Source of the DNA: Halobellus clavatus
GTDB taxonomy: Archaea; Halobacteriota; Halobacteria; Halobacteriales; Haloferacaceae
Length of the DNA stretch: 64,000 nt
Assembly (NCBI RefSeq): GCF_900107195.1
Contig: NZ_FNPB01000004.1
Location: 1 to 64,000, forward strand
Direction: 5' to 3'
Below the pieces are notes generated by a model. The model was not told where the DNA came from and searched no databases. It saw nothing but the letters and a program-made list of their open reading frames with translations. Positions 51,329 through 60,814 of the stretch are shown one piece after another; the stretch's first letter is position 1; each line of letters opens with the position of its first letter. The translations under genes and the position numbers were made by a program.

Positions 51329-51685
51329 ATGGCAAACGTCCTGATCGCAGAAGACATCGGTATGCAAGCGACCCTCATCGAGCGATATCTCCGCGGCGTC
51401 CACGACGTCGTCGACGTCGTCGCGACCGCCGAGGATGCCGTCGACAGGGTTCGCGAGACCGATCCGGACGTCGTCGTGATGGACCTGAATCTTCGAGAAG
51501 GGACCGGTATCGAGGCGACCGAAGCGATCAAGCGCCTCGATCGGGGCGTGGGCGTGGTCGTCAGCACTGTCGCCGCGGACGCGGAGGTGCGCGAGCGCGC
51601 GCTTGACGCCGGCGCCGACGCGTATCTGGTCAAGCCCTACGAACAGGGCGACCTCCTGGAGGCCGTCAAGTCGGCCGCGGCGTAG
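51329..51685 (+). CDS. Stand-alone response-regulator receiver protein
   Basis: A 118-residue CheY-like domain with the phospho-acceptor Asp in VVVMDLNLREG (about residue 52), the early acidic pair in LIAEDIGMQ, Thr in VVSTVAAD and Lys in LVKPYEQGD. No output domain. It would relay a histidine-kinase signal to a partner. The 51287 start would add 14 residues without the normal pattern, so the later ATG is used. 57 bp before the signal peptidase. Confidence 0.9.
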   Translation: MANVLIAEDIGMQATLIERYLRGVHDVVDVVATAEDAVDRVRETDPDVVVMDLNLREGTGIEATEAIKRLDRGVGVVVSTVAADAEVRERALDAGADAYLVKPYEQGDLLEAVKSAAA

Positions 51686-51742
51686 CGTCGCCGGAGACCG
51701 AACTGGTCAAGCGTTATACCGATCGACTTCCTATCGTCGCGC

Positions 51743-52891
51743 GTGAAGGTCTCCGACATCCTGGAGTACGGGTTTCTCCTCCTACTGCTCGCAGCAGTCG
51801 GTGCGATGCTGTTCGGTCAGGCCGCTGGCCAGCCCGTACTCCTCGGATACGTCGAGACCGGCAGTATGGCCCCGACTATGAACCCCGGCGACGGCTTTGT
51901 CGCCGTTCCGATGGCGGTTGCCGGTCCCGTCGAGACGGGAGACGTGGTCACGTTCAACGCGGAGGAACTCCAGGGTGGCGGATTGACGACCCACCGGGTC
52001 GTCGACCGGACTGAGGCGGGATACATCACCCAGGGGGACGCAAACCCCTTTACCGATCAGGCAGGGGCCGAACCGCCCGTCGAATCGGAGCAGGTCGTCG
52101 CGAAGGCGCTCCAAGTTAACGGCCAAGTGGTCGTGATCCGAAACCTCGGGGCTGCCGTCGTGACGGTCCAAGACCTCGCGACGACGGCGATAGCGGCGAC
52201 CGGGATCGGGGCCCTCTTCGGCGGGGAGGCGTCTCCGCAGTCGCTCATCTGGTTCGGCGGCGCGATCATCGTGGGGGGATTCATTATCGACGCCGTGGCC
52301 AGCGACCGTTCGACCGGGTCCCGCAACCGGAAGCGCGGAAACTACATCAAGACGTCGACGTTCCTGTTTGTACTCGTGATGATCATCCTCGCGCCTGCGA
52401 CGGCCAGTATGGTGCTCACCTCGGGGAGCACCTCCTTCGATATCGTCAGTTCTGAAGCCCCGAACGACAGCCCCCTCGTCATCGGTGTCGGAGGGGAGAG
52501 TACCATCGAGTACACCATCACCAACACGGGATACATCCCCGTCCTGACCGTCCTCGAGCCCCGAAGCGAAGGGGTATCGATATCGAAATCCGCGTTCGTC
52601 GTTCCGAGGCGATCCGAGGAGACTGTAGCGTTGCTGGTTCAGGCCCCGGATTCATCGGGCTCGTACACGCGGAGTATTTCGCAGTGGCGATATCTCCCCA
52701 TCCTTCCCCGTTCGGTCATCCTCTCGCTACACGCCATTCATCCCTTCCTCGCCGTCGCCGGGATCGACTTCGTGCTACTCGTCGGCACACTCGCGAGTGG
52801 ACTCCTTGCGGTCGGGATCGGACCGATCCGGATGCGTTCGGAGAAGCGGGACGTCACGTTCCTCCAGCAACTCAAGCGACGGTTTTTCTGA
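51743..52891 (+). CDS. Archaeal/SipW-like signal peptidase I with extra domain
   Basis: A 382-residue protein. Residues 1-150 are a signal peptidase I of the archaeal/ER (SipW) type: catalytic Ser in YVETGSMAPTM, His in LTTHRVVDR, and Asp in YITQGDANP. Then follow a transmembrane part (about 155-190), a second helix (210-230) and an extracellular beta domain (235-320), then another helix. Such added C-terminal parts are seen in SipW proteins that work on dedicated substrates. Three nearby secreted proteins have the matching kind of leader. Confidence 0.88.
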   Translation: MKVSDILEYGFLLLLLAAVGAMLFGQAAGQPVLLGYVETGSMAPTMNPGDGFVAVPMAVAGPVETGDVVTFNAEELQGGGLTTHRVVDRTEAGYITQGDANPFTDQAGAEPPVESEQVVAKALQVNGQVVVIRNLGAAVVTVQDLATTAIAATGIGALFGGEASPQSLIWFGGAIIVGGFIIDAVASDRSTGSRNRKRGNYIKTSTFLFVLVMIILAPATASMVLTSGSTSFDIVSSEAPNDSPLVIGVGGESTIEYTITNTGYIPVLTVLEPRSEGVSISKSAFVVPRRSEETVALLVQAPDSSGSYTRSISQWRYLPILPRSVILSLHAIHPFLAVAGIDFVLLVGTLASGLLAVGIGPIRMRSEKRDVTFLQQLKRRFF

Positions 52892-52905
52892 GGGCGAGCG
52901 AGCCG

Positions 52906-53928
52906 TCAGATCTCGAGCCATTCGCCGGCCTCGACATCTTCGAGCGCGTAGTAGTAGATCTCAGAGCTGTCGATCACCGCGTAGGCGTCGATCTGCGGGT
53001 CGTGGATGACCCGCCGGTTCGTGTCGATCGCCACGTCGACGAGGTCTTCGAGCGTCAGGATCGAGATGTACTGCTTCTCTGAATCTGTCGGGAACTGGCC
53101 CCGTGAGATCCACTCTGCGTGCTGATCGTGGGCGATCCGGGTCCGAAGTTCTTCGGGGTCGGCGCGACCTTTGACCTGAGTCACGGCGCCTGCAAGTCCG
53201 AGGAACAGGAGTCCGAGGACCGCCAGGCTCCCGTATTCTATCGGATTGGGCTGTTGGGTGATCTGACTCGTGACAGTCGTCGACTCGGTCTGTTGGGACT
53301 CGAGCGTCCCGTCAATGTAATACGAATCGCCGGAGATCACGAACGGTGTCGTCGACTGCAACGAGCCCTGGTACGCGTCGGTGCTGTAGGTGACGTTCAG
53401 CAGGAGGCGAAGCTGGAACGTTCCAGCGTTGCCGACTTCCTCGATGAGGGTCGCGAGAGTGGTCGAGACGTCGGAGATGTTCGCCGATGCCGACTCAGTC
53501 GCGAGACCGTCGGTCACCTCCTGTGACGTGTTGACGACCGTCCGTGTGGAGCGGTAAAACGGCTCGCCGCCTCGAACTCCGAGCACTTCCAGTTCCAACT
53601 GCTGCCGAACCGTCACTGGCTGTCCGGATGGCACCGACGTGTTCACCGTGAGGGTTAGCTCTGGCGAGAGGGGCGTGAAGTACACCGATCGGTTCTCGAT
53701 ACGCTCTCCTTCCTCATACAGATCCGTCGGCTGCGTCACCATCGCACTATCTTCGACGCGAGTGCTGAACGTCTGCTGGTTGGTCTGCTCTGTCAGGGTC
53801 TGCGTCGTCGGAGTGATAAAAACGTAGGCTGCAGCAGCCAAACAGAGTACACCGATAACGAGGAGTACGCCGATGACAAGCCGGTCGTTCTCGCTGAGAA
53901 ACAGCTTGGCACGGTGTTCAAACGCCAT
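52906..53928 (-). CDS. DUF5305-like membrane protein
   Basis: A 340-residue protein from MAFEHRAKLFLSENDRL. One helix at residues 18-38, a long extracellular region (40-235) and a second helix (about 237-258), then a cytoplasmic domain (ISILTLEDLVDVAIDTNRRVIHD). I recall DUF5305 proteins as regular neighbours of haloarchaeal SipW-like peptidases. It converges on the peptidase gene. Longer starts upstream lie in noise. Confidence 0.72.
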   Translation of the reverse strand: MAFEHRAKLFLSENDRLVIGVLLVIGVLCLAAAAYVFITPTTQTLTEQTNQQTFSTRVEDSAMVTQPTDLYEEGERIENRSVYFTPLSPELTLTVNTSVPSGQPVTVRQQLELEVLGVRGGEPFYRSTRTVVNTSQEVTDGLATESASANISDVSTTLATLIEEVGNAGTFQLRLLLNVTYSTDAYQGSLQSTTPFVISGDSYYIDGTLESQQTESTTVTSQITQQPNPIEYGSLAVLGLLFLGLAGAVTQVKGRADPEELRTRIAHDQHAEWISRGQFPTDSEKQYISILTLEDLVDVAIDTNRRVIHDPQIDAYAVIDSSEIYYYALEDVEAGEWLEI

Positions 53929-54054
53929 CGCTATTGATACGGTGTAGACAGAGGGAAGTCGCGCGACGACTGAGCAAATCCATACATCATTTCGCTGCTT
54001 TCGCAACAAAACTTTTGTTGTCCCTGTTGTTAGGGTAGGCAGGTACCAGTGGGT

Positions 54055-55485
54055 ATGGCAAGAGAATCTCCTGGCGACGACGACACGACAAGCACGTCCT
54101 TCGAGGCGTGGCTCGACCAACAGGCCGAGAGCCAGGGGATGACGCGCGAGGAGCTGTTCGAACAGTTGGTCTCGTCGTACTGGACGCTCAACGAGATGAC
54201 ACAGTTACTCGGCGAGTCTGGTGGTGGCGGTGCACCACTCTACAGTCAAGGAGACCTGTTCGACAACGGAAACCACTCCTCGGGAGGGTCGAACGCACCG
54301 AACCGAGAGAGCGACCCGAACGGCCGGAGAGAGCGGGCCACAGACGATCGACAGAACCCGGACCGAGTACAGACCGATGCCGAAACTGACCTGGAAGAAC
54401 GAATCGACGACCTCCAGGGACAGCTCGATACCGTCGAGTCCGACCTCGAGACTGAAATCGAGCGTGGACAGACCCGTGACCAATTGTTCGACGCTCTCGC
54501 AGATCGGCTGACAGAAGTCGAAACCGAACTCGGCGAGATTGCGACAACGACGGAGTCCTCCCAGGAAGAGCTTTCTGCACGCATCGAACAACTGCGGGCG
54601 GACCTCCTCGAGCGGCAGCAGTCATTGGCGGAAGACCAAGACCAGGTGGAACAGTGGTTGAACACGGAGTTCGACAGTCTCCAAACGATTCTAGAGTACC
54701 TGCTCAACCGGACTGACGAACTGGCCGCAGAGGCCTCGAGCGCCGAGTCGCGCTACGAACGAGAAGTCGAACGGCTCCAGGCCGAACGGGAGCGGCTCGA
54801 CTCGCTCAAGCGCGAGGCTGCTGAACACGAGGTCCACGAAGGCGCGTGTGAAGCCTGCGAGGAAACTATCGACCTCGATCTGCTCGCTAGCCCACAGTGT
54901 CCGCACTGTGACGCCGTCCTGACCGGGATCGACTCCGAACAGCGGTGGTGGTTCTTCACCGATACCGTGGTCACGGTTCGCGATTCGACGGACGAATCAG
55001 GCGGTCTGACCGAGTCGTTCGAACAGCGGTCTGATCCAAATCTGAGACGAGAGCCAACGGTCGAGGAGAGCGAAGACGCCCCCTCAGAGCAAACGGCCGG
55101 AGAGAGCCCGACACCTTCGTCGGCCGACCTCCGAAGCGACTCGAAGCCGAGTGAACGGCAGGGGTCCTCAACCGAACAGCCCGCCGGAGAGAGCGAAAAA
55201 AGTGCCCCGGAGTCGATCGATCTGGCCACGCCGTTCGGTGACGGCCGCGACCCCGACGAACAGAGCCGGGATAAGGACGGTGCTCGAACGAACGAAAATG
55301 GCGACTCTTCCGGGGGCGACGCCTCCGACGCCTCGTCGTTCGAGTTTGCGAACGAACCAAAGTCAACCCGTGACAGCCCGGTAGATGATTCCGGCGAAGA
55401 CGACAGGTCAGAGCAAACTGCGAGCCCGTTCGGCGACCTCGACGATCTACGGCACGAAGAGAACAGAAGCGGTGGAAGTGAGTAA
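54055..55485 (+). CDS. Coiled-coil protein with zinc-binding pair
   Basis: A 476-residue protein with an acidic N-terminus (EAWLDQQAESQGM), long coiled coils (about residues 110-260), a CxxC...CxxC zinc-type cluster (CEACEETIDLDLLASPQCPHC, about 270-290), then a low-complexity, Asp/Ser/Glu-rich tail. Divergent from the DUF5305 gene. No family recognised. A structural or scaffold role near the surface cluster is likely. A GTG six bases upstream is also possible. Confidence 0.72.
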   Translation: MARESPGDDDTTSTSFEAWLDQQAESQGMTREELFEQLVSSYWTLNEMTQLLGESGGGGAPLYSQGDLFDNGNHSSGGSNAPNRESDPNGRRERATDDRQNPDRVQTDAETDLEERIDDLQGQLDTVESDLETEIERGQTRDQLFDALADRLTEVETELGEIATTTESSQEELSARIEQLRADLLERQQSLAEDQDQVEQWLNTEFDSLQTILEYLLNRTDELAAEASSAESRYEREVERLQAERERLDSLKREAAEHEVHEGACEACEETIDLDLLASPQCPHCDAVLTGIDSEQRWWFFTDTVVTVRDSTDESGGLTESFEQRSDPNLRREPTVEESEDAPSEQTAGESPTPSSADLRSDSKPSERQGSSTEQPAGESEKSAPESIDLATPFGDGRDPDEQSRDKDGARTNENGDSSGGDASDASSFEFANEPKSTRDSPVDDSGEDDRSEQTASPFGDLDDLRHEENRSGGSE

Positions 55486-55800
55486 CCCCGCCCTCCTCGA
55501 CCCGTTTTTCCGCGGAACCCGCTCCGAACTCAGCAGGGCCGATTCTGCGCGCACGATGTAAAACAATCGGCGTGTCGGTGGGGAGAAGACCCAGACCTCA
55601 GAGCGGTTGCGGCCTCGCCCGTGAGTTATCGTCTCCCGGCTGTGGTGAGAATATCCACACCCACGCCGGGAGTTCGATGCAGATCGTCCCCTCTAGCGGG
55701 ACCTGCTATGTCGCGATCTTCACTGACATCGGCTATGCGTAGGCGGTCCTGATGGACTGCGCGATTCGTCTTCGCGAACCGCTCTCAGGGGTCGAAGACC
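55486..55800. ncRNA. Intergenic region with a stable hairpin; possible RNA
   Basis: 315 bases between convergent genes. At 55633-55672 is a hairpin: CTCCCGGC with GCCGGGAG outside and TGTGG with CCACA inside, with a nine-base loop. A second weak pairing (TAGC/GCTA) lies after it. Could be a terminator, a riboregulator or a guide RNA. No box C/D or H/ACA motif is clear. Confidence 0.3.
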
Positions 55801-56640
55801 TCAGAGCAGCGAGATGGATCCGTCTTCATCGAACTGCAGCACCGTATCGAACAGCGACTCGAAGGTCCCGATGTCCTGATCGTCGAGACGGTCGGGATCG
55901 AAGTGGAAGTGCGCGCGTGCGCCGGCTGATCGTACTCGGCCCCGGAGGACGTGGAGGAACCGAAAGACGCGCTGCCGGTCTTCGTTGAGACGGAGCAAAT
56001 CGGAAAGCGAGTGAAAACAAAGCGTCGTCTCACCCGGAGCCCCCTCCCAGTCGGTGAGCACTTTACTGGTCACGATACCGATTCGGCGGAGGTCTTGCGG
56101 GCTGGGAACGGTCCGAATGTCGACCGGTCCGTCGTACTGCTCGTAGTTGATCTCCCGGTCGTAGTTTCGAACGTCAACGACTGCGGTCTTGGCGACCTGA
56201 TCGGATAGATAGTTCTCTAAGACTGAAAGGCGTTGACTGGGTGTCTTCGTGATCGCAATCACGAGCAGGTTGACTGGCTCTCCTCGGGCCGAGGACATCA
56301 GCCGCGAACAGAGGCTCTGCTCGACTGGCACATCAGAGGGTCCGCTGAGAAGTACGTTCGACGCTTCACCGGTCAGCTCCAAGACAGCCTCTGTCTTCGG
56401 GTCTAACGACTCGTTGCCCCTCGTATCGTCGGAAACGAGGTCCCACTCACCGCCACTGGAATCTCCAGACCCTCTCTCTGCCCCACGCCGTCTGATCGAG
56501 TCGGCTAACTCCGAGAGCGACTGTCTGTCGGTTGATGGGTCACGATCGGTACCCGAATCCCCGTTGAGATCATCGACAAGGTCCGAAAGCGACGAGGATC
56601 GATCGTCGACTGCGGAAGCGTCCTCCTCGTCGTCAGGCAT
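55801..56640 (-). CDS. RecA/KaiC-fold protein without P-loop
   Basis: A 279-residue protein. After an acidic disordered head (residues 1-80), the core reads NVLLSGPSDVPVEQSLCSRLM, VNLLVIAITKTPSQRL, TTLCFHSLSDLLRLN, like the KaiC/RecA core of archaeal DUF835-type proteins, but GPSDVPV replaces GxxxxGKS, so it should not bind ATP normally. Together with the coiled-coil gene before it (convergent), it may be a signalling scaffold. Function unknown. Confidence 0.65.
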   Translation of the reverse strand: MPDDEEDASAVDDRSSSLSDLVDDLNGDSGTDRDPSTDRQSLSELADSIRRRGAERGSGDSSGGEWDLVSDDTRGNESLDPKTEAVLELTGEASNVLLSGPSDVPVEQSLCSRLMSSARGEPVNLLVIAITKTPSQRLSVLENYLSDQVAKTAVVDVRNYDREINYEQYDGPVDIRTVPSPQDLRRIGIVTSKVLTDWEGAPGETTLCFHSLSDLLRLNEDRQRVFRFLHVLRGRVRSAGARAHFHFDPDRLDDQDIGTFESLFDTVLQFDEDGSISLL

Positions 56641-56818
56641 ACGAGAATCTACTGGAGCGTTGCAATAAAACTTAGCGTCTGGAAGCCACGAACCGCGGAT
56701 CTGCAAGCCTGTTCCGCCGACCGAACGGAGTGTCCTCTCGCTCGTCCGTCATTGTATTATCAAATATTCGCCATATCCGTACCGAAACGTCTTTTTTTGC
56801 GCTCTGAGGCGATCCATT

Positions 56819-57763
56819 ATGGATCTGAACGAAATTCGGGTTGTCGTCACCGGCGGGGCGGGTCTTATCGGCTCCCACCTGGCTGACCGACTGAGCGACG
56901 ACAACGACGTCATCGTCGCCGACGACCTCTCGAAGGGAACCCGCGACCGCGTCCCCGACGGTGTCGAATTCGTCGAAGCTGATCTGACCGACCCGAACGA
57001 CGTCGCTCGCGTCGTCACCGACGACGTCGACATCGTCTTCCACCTCGCGGCGTACACGGACACGAACTACGAGGAGCCCCGCCAGCTGTTCGAGGAGAAC
57101 TCAGAGATGACCTACAACCTCCTCGAACGGATGGACGACGTCGGCGTCGAACACTTCGCGTTCACTTCCTCGTCGACCGTCTACGGCGAGGCCCCGCGGC
57201 CGACGCCCGAGGACTACGCTCCTTTAGAACCCATCTCGATCTACGGTGCGTCGAAACTCACCGACGAGGCACTCTTATCGACGTACACGCACTCCTACGG
57301 AATGACGGCCTGGTGTTTCCGCTTTGCGAACATCGTGGGTCCCCGCCAGCGCGGAAACGTCATCCCCGACTTCATCGAGAAACTGCTCGACGATCCCGAA
57401 ACACTGGAGATTCTCGGTAACGGCCGCCAAGAGAAGTCGTATCTTCACGTTACCGAGTGCGTCGACGCGATCTGTCACGTCGTCGAACACGCGGACGACG
57501 AGTTGAACACCTACAATCTGGGCACGCGAACAACCACGTCTGTCAACCGAATCGCCGACATCGTCGCCGACGAGATGGGGCTCGATCCCGAGTACACCTA
57601 CACCGGCGGTGATCGCGGCTGGACGGGCGACGTTCCGAAGATGCGCCTCTCCATCGAGAAACTCGCCGCACTCGGCTGGGAGCCGAATCAGTCCAGCGAC
57701 GAGGCGGTTCGACGCGCGACGCGCGAACTCTTCGCGGAACTTCGATCTGAACACCGCGAGTAA
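56819..57763 (+). CDS. NAD-dependent nucleotide-sugar epimerase
   Basis: A 314-residue extended SDR with the Rossmann motif VVTGGAGLIGSHL at the N-terminus and the active-site set Ser-Tyr-Lys (FTSSSTVYG, YGASKL). The pattern is that of UDP-glucose 4-epimerase/dTDP-glucose dehydratase-like enzymes. Likely works in glycan synthesis together with the nearby glycosyltransferase and second epimerase. Confidence 0.88.
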   Translation: MDLNEIRVVVTGGAGLIGSHLADRLSDDNDVIVADDLSKGTRDRVPDGVEFVEADLTDPNDVARVVTDDVDIVFHLAAYTDTNYEEPRQLFEENSEMTYNLLERMDDVGVEHFAFTSSSTVYGEAPRPTPEDYAPLEPISIYGASKLTDEALLSTYTHSYGMTAWCFRFANIVGPRQRGNVIPDFIEKLLDDPETLEILGNGRQEKSYLHVTECVDAICHVVEHADDELNTYNLGTRTTTSVNRIADIVADEMGLDPEYTYTGGDRGWTGDVPKMRLSIEKLAALGWEPNQSSDEAVRRATRELFAELRSEHRE

Positions 57764-57863
57764 CCAGCGGCTGTCGAACGCTTCGCTCGGGCGGGCGACC
57801 GATACACATCACCGAGATGTCACGTGGAAACTACTATGCGGGTGTGGGGCCTCTGCGTAGGTG

Positions 57864-58025
57864 ATGTCAGACGAGCGGACACCCCACGACTGCGAGGACC
57901 TCCTCGCCCGACTTGACGATCCGAGCTGTCAGTACTGCGACGGCCAACTCGGGATTGGCCCGTACAAAGGATCCGACGCAGTGCTCTGTGAAGCGTGCGG
58001 GACGCCCGCGATTCGGGTCTGGTAA
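57864..58025 (+). CDS. Small zinc-ribbon protein
   Basis: A 53-residue protein starting MSDERTPHDCEDLLARL. It has two zinc knuckles: CQYC near residue 22 and CEAC near 43, plus GTPAIRVW at the end. These two-CxxC mini-proteins are frequent in haloarchaea. Function unknown. The gene is complete and in normal codon use, ending at TAA 58023-58025. Confidence 0.78.
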   Translation: MSDERTPHDCEDLLARLDDPSCQYCDGQLGIGPYKGSDAVLCEACGTPAIRVW

Positions 58026-58125
58026 GGACAACCGACTGCCATCCACGGACGATACGTTCGATCCGTCGTTCAGTTACCTCCAGCGAGGGCGGCCTGGGAA
58101 GGAAGCAGGAGTCAGCGACCGACCG

Positions 58126-59355
58126 TTACGCCCGTCGTTGGTCGACGGTCGCACTCATAAAGAAGGCGTTGAAGACGGTCTGCGCGCCGACGACGATCGC
58201 GGTGAAGGCGATCACGTCGCCCGTCGCCATCGGTAAGCGCTGGAAGCCGGTACTCGCCCACCGGATCACGAGCCACGTCGCGTACACCGCCCCGGCGGTG
58301 AAGATCAGCAGGCCGATCGTCGACATCCGTTCGAGGTTCATATGCTCGACGACGGCGGTCGTCACGATGTCTGTCGGCCGCTGGATCGGGTCACTGGTGA
58401 GCGTCGCGAACACGCCCATACTCGCCACTTGATACGCCAAGAGCGTGAACAGCGATCCGGCGATCGCTGAGTGGATTCCCAACGTTACCCCGCCGATCGA
58501 GACACCGTACGTCGCTGCCAGCATCACGCCGATCCCGAACAGCCCCATCAGCGCACCCGGTACCGAGAAGAGGTAGTTCGGGGCGTTCAGGAGCATAAAC
58601 CGGACGTGTCGCCAGCCGTCCTGAAAACTCTCGAGTGTCGCCTCCCCTTCGCGTTCGTGGTACGTAATGGGGATCTCCTCGATCGTCAGATCCTGTGCCC
58701 CCGCGGCCATAATCATCTCCGAGGCAAACTCCATCCCGGCCGTTTCCAGATCGAGTTCGTCGAGGACGTCCGCACGGAACGCCCGAAATCCCGAGTGTGC
58801 ATCACTGACGCCCGCGCCGTAGAAGACGTTCAGGAACTTCGTCAGGAGGGGATTACCCACGTACTCGTGCAGCGGGGGCATCGCGCCGTCTCTGATTTCG
58901 CCCTCGAGACGACTCCCCATCACCATATCGGCCTCACCGCGGACGACCGGATCTAAGAGTTCGGGAAACTGCTCGAAGTCGTAGGTGGTGTCGGCATCGC
59001 CGATGATGATGTAGTCGCCACGGCAGTGCTGGAACGCGTACCGATACGCGTACCCGTAGCCCGGTTCGTCCGGTTCGACGACGATCGCTCCCGCCTCGCG
59101 GGCGATCTCGGGCGTCCGATCGACCGAGTCGTCGCTGATGACGACTTCGGTCGAGTACCCCGACCGGCGGACGGCGTCTTTGACCAGCTCGATACACGTC
59201 TCGACGCCCTCCTCTTCGTTCATCGTCGGCATCACCACGCTGACCGTCGGCTCGACGTCGCTCTCGGGCCCGAGGAGGATATTGTCTGTCTCTCCCTCTT
59301 TGGACAGCGCTACGCTCGCCGATTGGTGTTCACCGGTCGACTTTGTAGAGACCAT
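58126..59355 (-). CDS. DPM1-type glycosyltransferase with membrane tail
   Basis: A 409-residue protein: an N-terminal GT-2 domain (residues 38-260) with VSVVMPTMNEEEGV, the DxD site in IIGDADTTYDF and a conserved MGSRLEG, followed by four transmembrane helices (about 270-400). It resembles dolichol-phosphate hexose synthases of the archaeal AglJ/AglD group. It transfers a sugar from a nucleotide to a lipid carrier for S-layer N-glycans. ATG at 59355 is used; earlier sequence is noise. Confidence 0.9.
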   Translation of the reverse strand: MVSTKSTGEHQSASVALSKEGETDNILLGPESDVEPTVSVVMPTMNEEEGVETCIELVKDAVRRSGYSTEVVISDDSVDRTPEIAREAGAIVVEPDEPGYGYAYRYAFQHCRGDYIIIGDADTTYDFEQFPELLDPVVRGEADMVMGSRLEGEIRDGAMPPLHEYVGNPLLTKFLNVFYGAGVSDAHSGFRAFRADVLDELDLETAGMEFASEMIMAAGAQDLTIEEIPITYHEREGEATLESFQDGWRHVRFMLLNAPNYLFSVPGALMGLFGIGVMLAATYGVSIGGVTLGIHSAIAGSLFTLLAYQVASMGVFATLTSDPIQRPTDIVTTAVVEHMNLERMSTIGLLIFTAGAVYATWLVIRWASTGFQRLPMATGDVIAFTAIVVGAQTVFNAFFMSATVDQRRA

Positions 59356-59766
59356 AATCTGGAATTCTCCGTCCGCAACTGTCAGCAACGCTGTCGGATT
59401 CGTCTGCGTTGGATCACTGTGGTATCTGGCAGGAGTGCAGGCACCTCCTGTTGACCACCGTACGACGCCCCACCCCGACACCGTGACATACGTTCCTAAG
59501 ACACGAGTTACAGGATAAAAATGTTTCTCCATTAACGGGTTTGAGACTGGCGGAGCTCCTGATATATTGATCAGTCCCAGTCAGCACCGGCTCCCTTTCA
59601 CGTGGACGTTCAGCGTCTCTAGCACAGAGACTGTGAAGTAACAGTTGGGGCTCCTCGATATTCCTCAGTATCAATAAGTATATTACCGTGTGATACGGCC
59701 CCGAATTGCGTTCCAGTAGAGTGGATTCACTTCGCCTGTCGACGGAATTTCTCCCCCCGTGGGGCC
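59356..59766. other. Intergenic region, no gene seen
   Basis: About 410 bases between two leftward genes, AT-richer than the surroundings around 59640-59700. It has an A/T-rich promoter-like part (ATCAATAAGTATATTACC) for the glycosyltransferase. No repeat or RNA recognised. Confidence 0.5.
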
Positions 59767-60690
59767 TCAATTCGCTTCGAGGTACGGCTCACAGACTCGG
59801 CGGACTCCCTCCTCGAAGTCGATCTCGGGTTCCCACCCTGTGGCCTCACGGATCTTCGTGATGTCCGCGCACGTGTCGTGGACGTAGTTCTCCAGCGGGA
59901 TCGGTTCGTACGTCGGTTCAATGTCTCTCTCGAGCACGTCGTTGATCAACTCGACCATCTCGTTGAACGAGTATGGATCGCCCGTGCCGAGGTTGTACAC
60001 GCCCGTCAGTTCTTCCTCGGCGGCCCGGCTCAGCCCGCGGACGATGTCCTCGACGTGCGTGAAGTCACGGGTCTGGCTCCCGTCGCCCCACAGCACCGGC
60101 GACTCGCCGCTGGCGATCTGATCGGTGAACTGCGAGACGGTGTTGGCGTACTCGCCTTTGTGCGCCTCGTTGCCGCCGTAGCCCTGATAGACCGAGAAGA
60201 ACCGCATCCCCGCCAGCGTGACGTCGTCGTAGAAGTCGTTGTAGTACTCGGCGTATCGCTCCCGTCCGAGCATCGAGGCGTCGTAGCCCGTCGACGCCTC
60301 GAGGTCCATATCCTCGGGACTGGGTTCGGTCCGACTGCCGTACGCCGAGGAGGTCGACGCGTAGACGAACGTCTCACACCCGTCGGCGTACGCCTGTTCG
60401 ACGACGTTGACGAACCCTTCGATGTTGACTCGGGCCCCCTTCCGGGGGTTTTCTTCGAGCATCTGCCGCGAGGACAGCGCCGCGAGGTGATACACGACGT
60501 CGACCTCAGTCGGAAGGTCGTCGTCGAGGACGTCCGCCTCGACGTACTCGACGTCGTCGGCGAGGTTCTCGGGTGTCCCGAGATACCCGTTATCCAGTGC
60601 GACGACGTCGTTGTCCGCCGCGAGCGTGTTCGCGAGGTTCGAGCCGATGAACCCCGCCCCGCCCGTGACGAGAACGCGTTCGTTCTGCAT
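59767..60690 (-). CDS. NAD-dependent epimerase/dehydratase, altered active site
   Basis: A 307-residue extended SDR with VLVTGGAGFIGSNLA and VVYHLAALSS. The catalytic YxxxK reads TGYDASMLGRE, with Met in place of Lys, while the nearby catalytic Ser region (ASTSSAYG) is present. It may have another activity or bind sugars without turnover. Next to the DPM1-type transferase and a true epimerase, so probably in the same glycan pathway. Confidence 0.85.
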   Translation of the reverse strand: MQNERVLVTGGAGFIGSNLANTLAADNDVVALDNGYLGTPENLADDVEYVEADVLDDDLPTEVDVVYHLAALSSRQMLEENPRKGARVNIEGFVNVVEQAYADGCETFVYASTSSAYGSRTEPSPEDMDLEASTGYDASMLGRERYAEYYNDFYDDVTLAGMRFFSVYQGYGGNEAHKGEYANTVSQFTDQIASGESPVLWGDGSQTRDFTHVEDIVRGLSRAAEEELTGVYNLGTGDPYSFNEMVELINDVLERDIEPTYEPIPLENYVHDTCADITKIREATGWEPEIDFEEGVRRVCEPYLEAN

Positions 60691-60814
60691 ACGTACGTGG
60701 AATCTGTCACTCCCAATAAATCTGTATCGTCCGAGCGGAGAGCCGGTTCGGGTCCTCAGACGTCGGTGCTACGGGAACGAAATTTCTGGCCAGAGAACGC
60801 CTGCGCCGGTTCGA

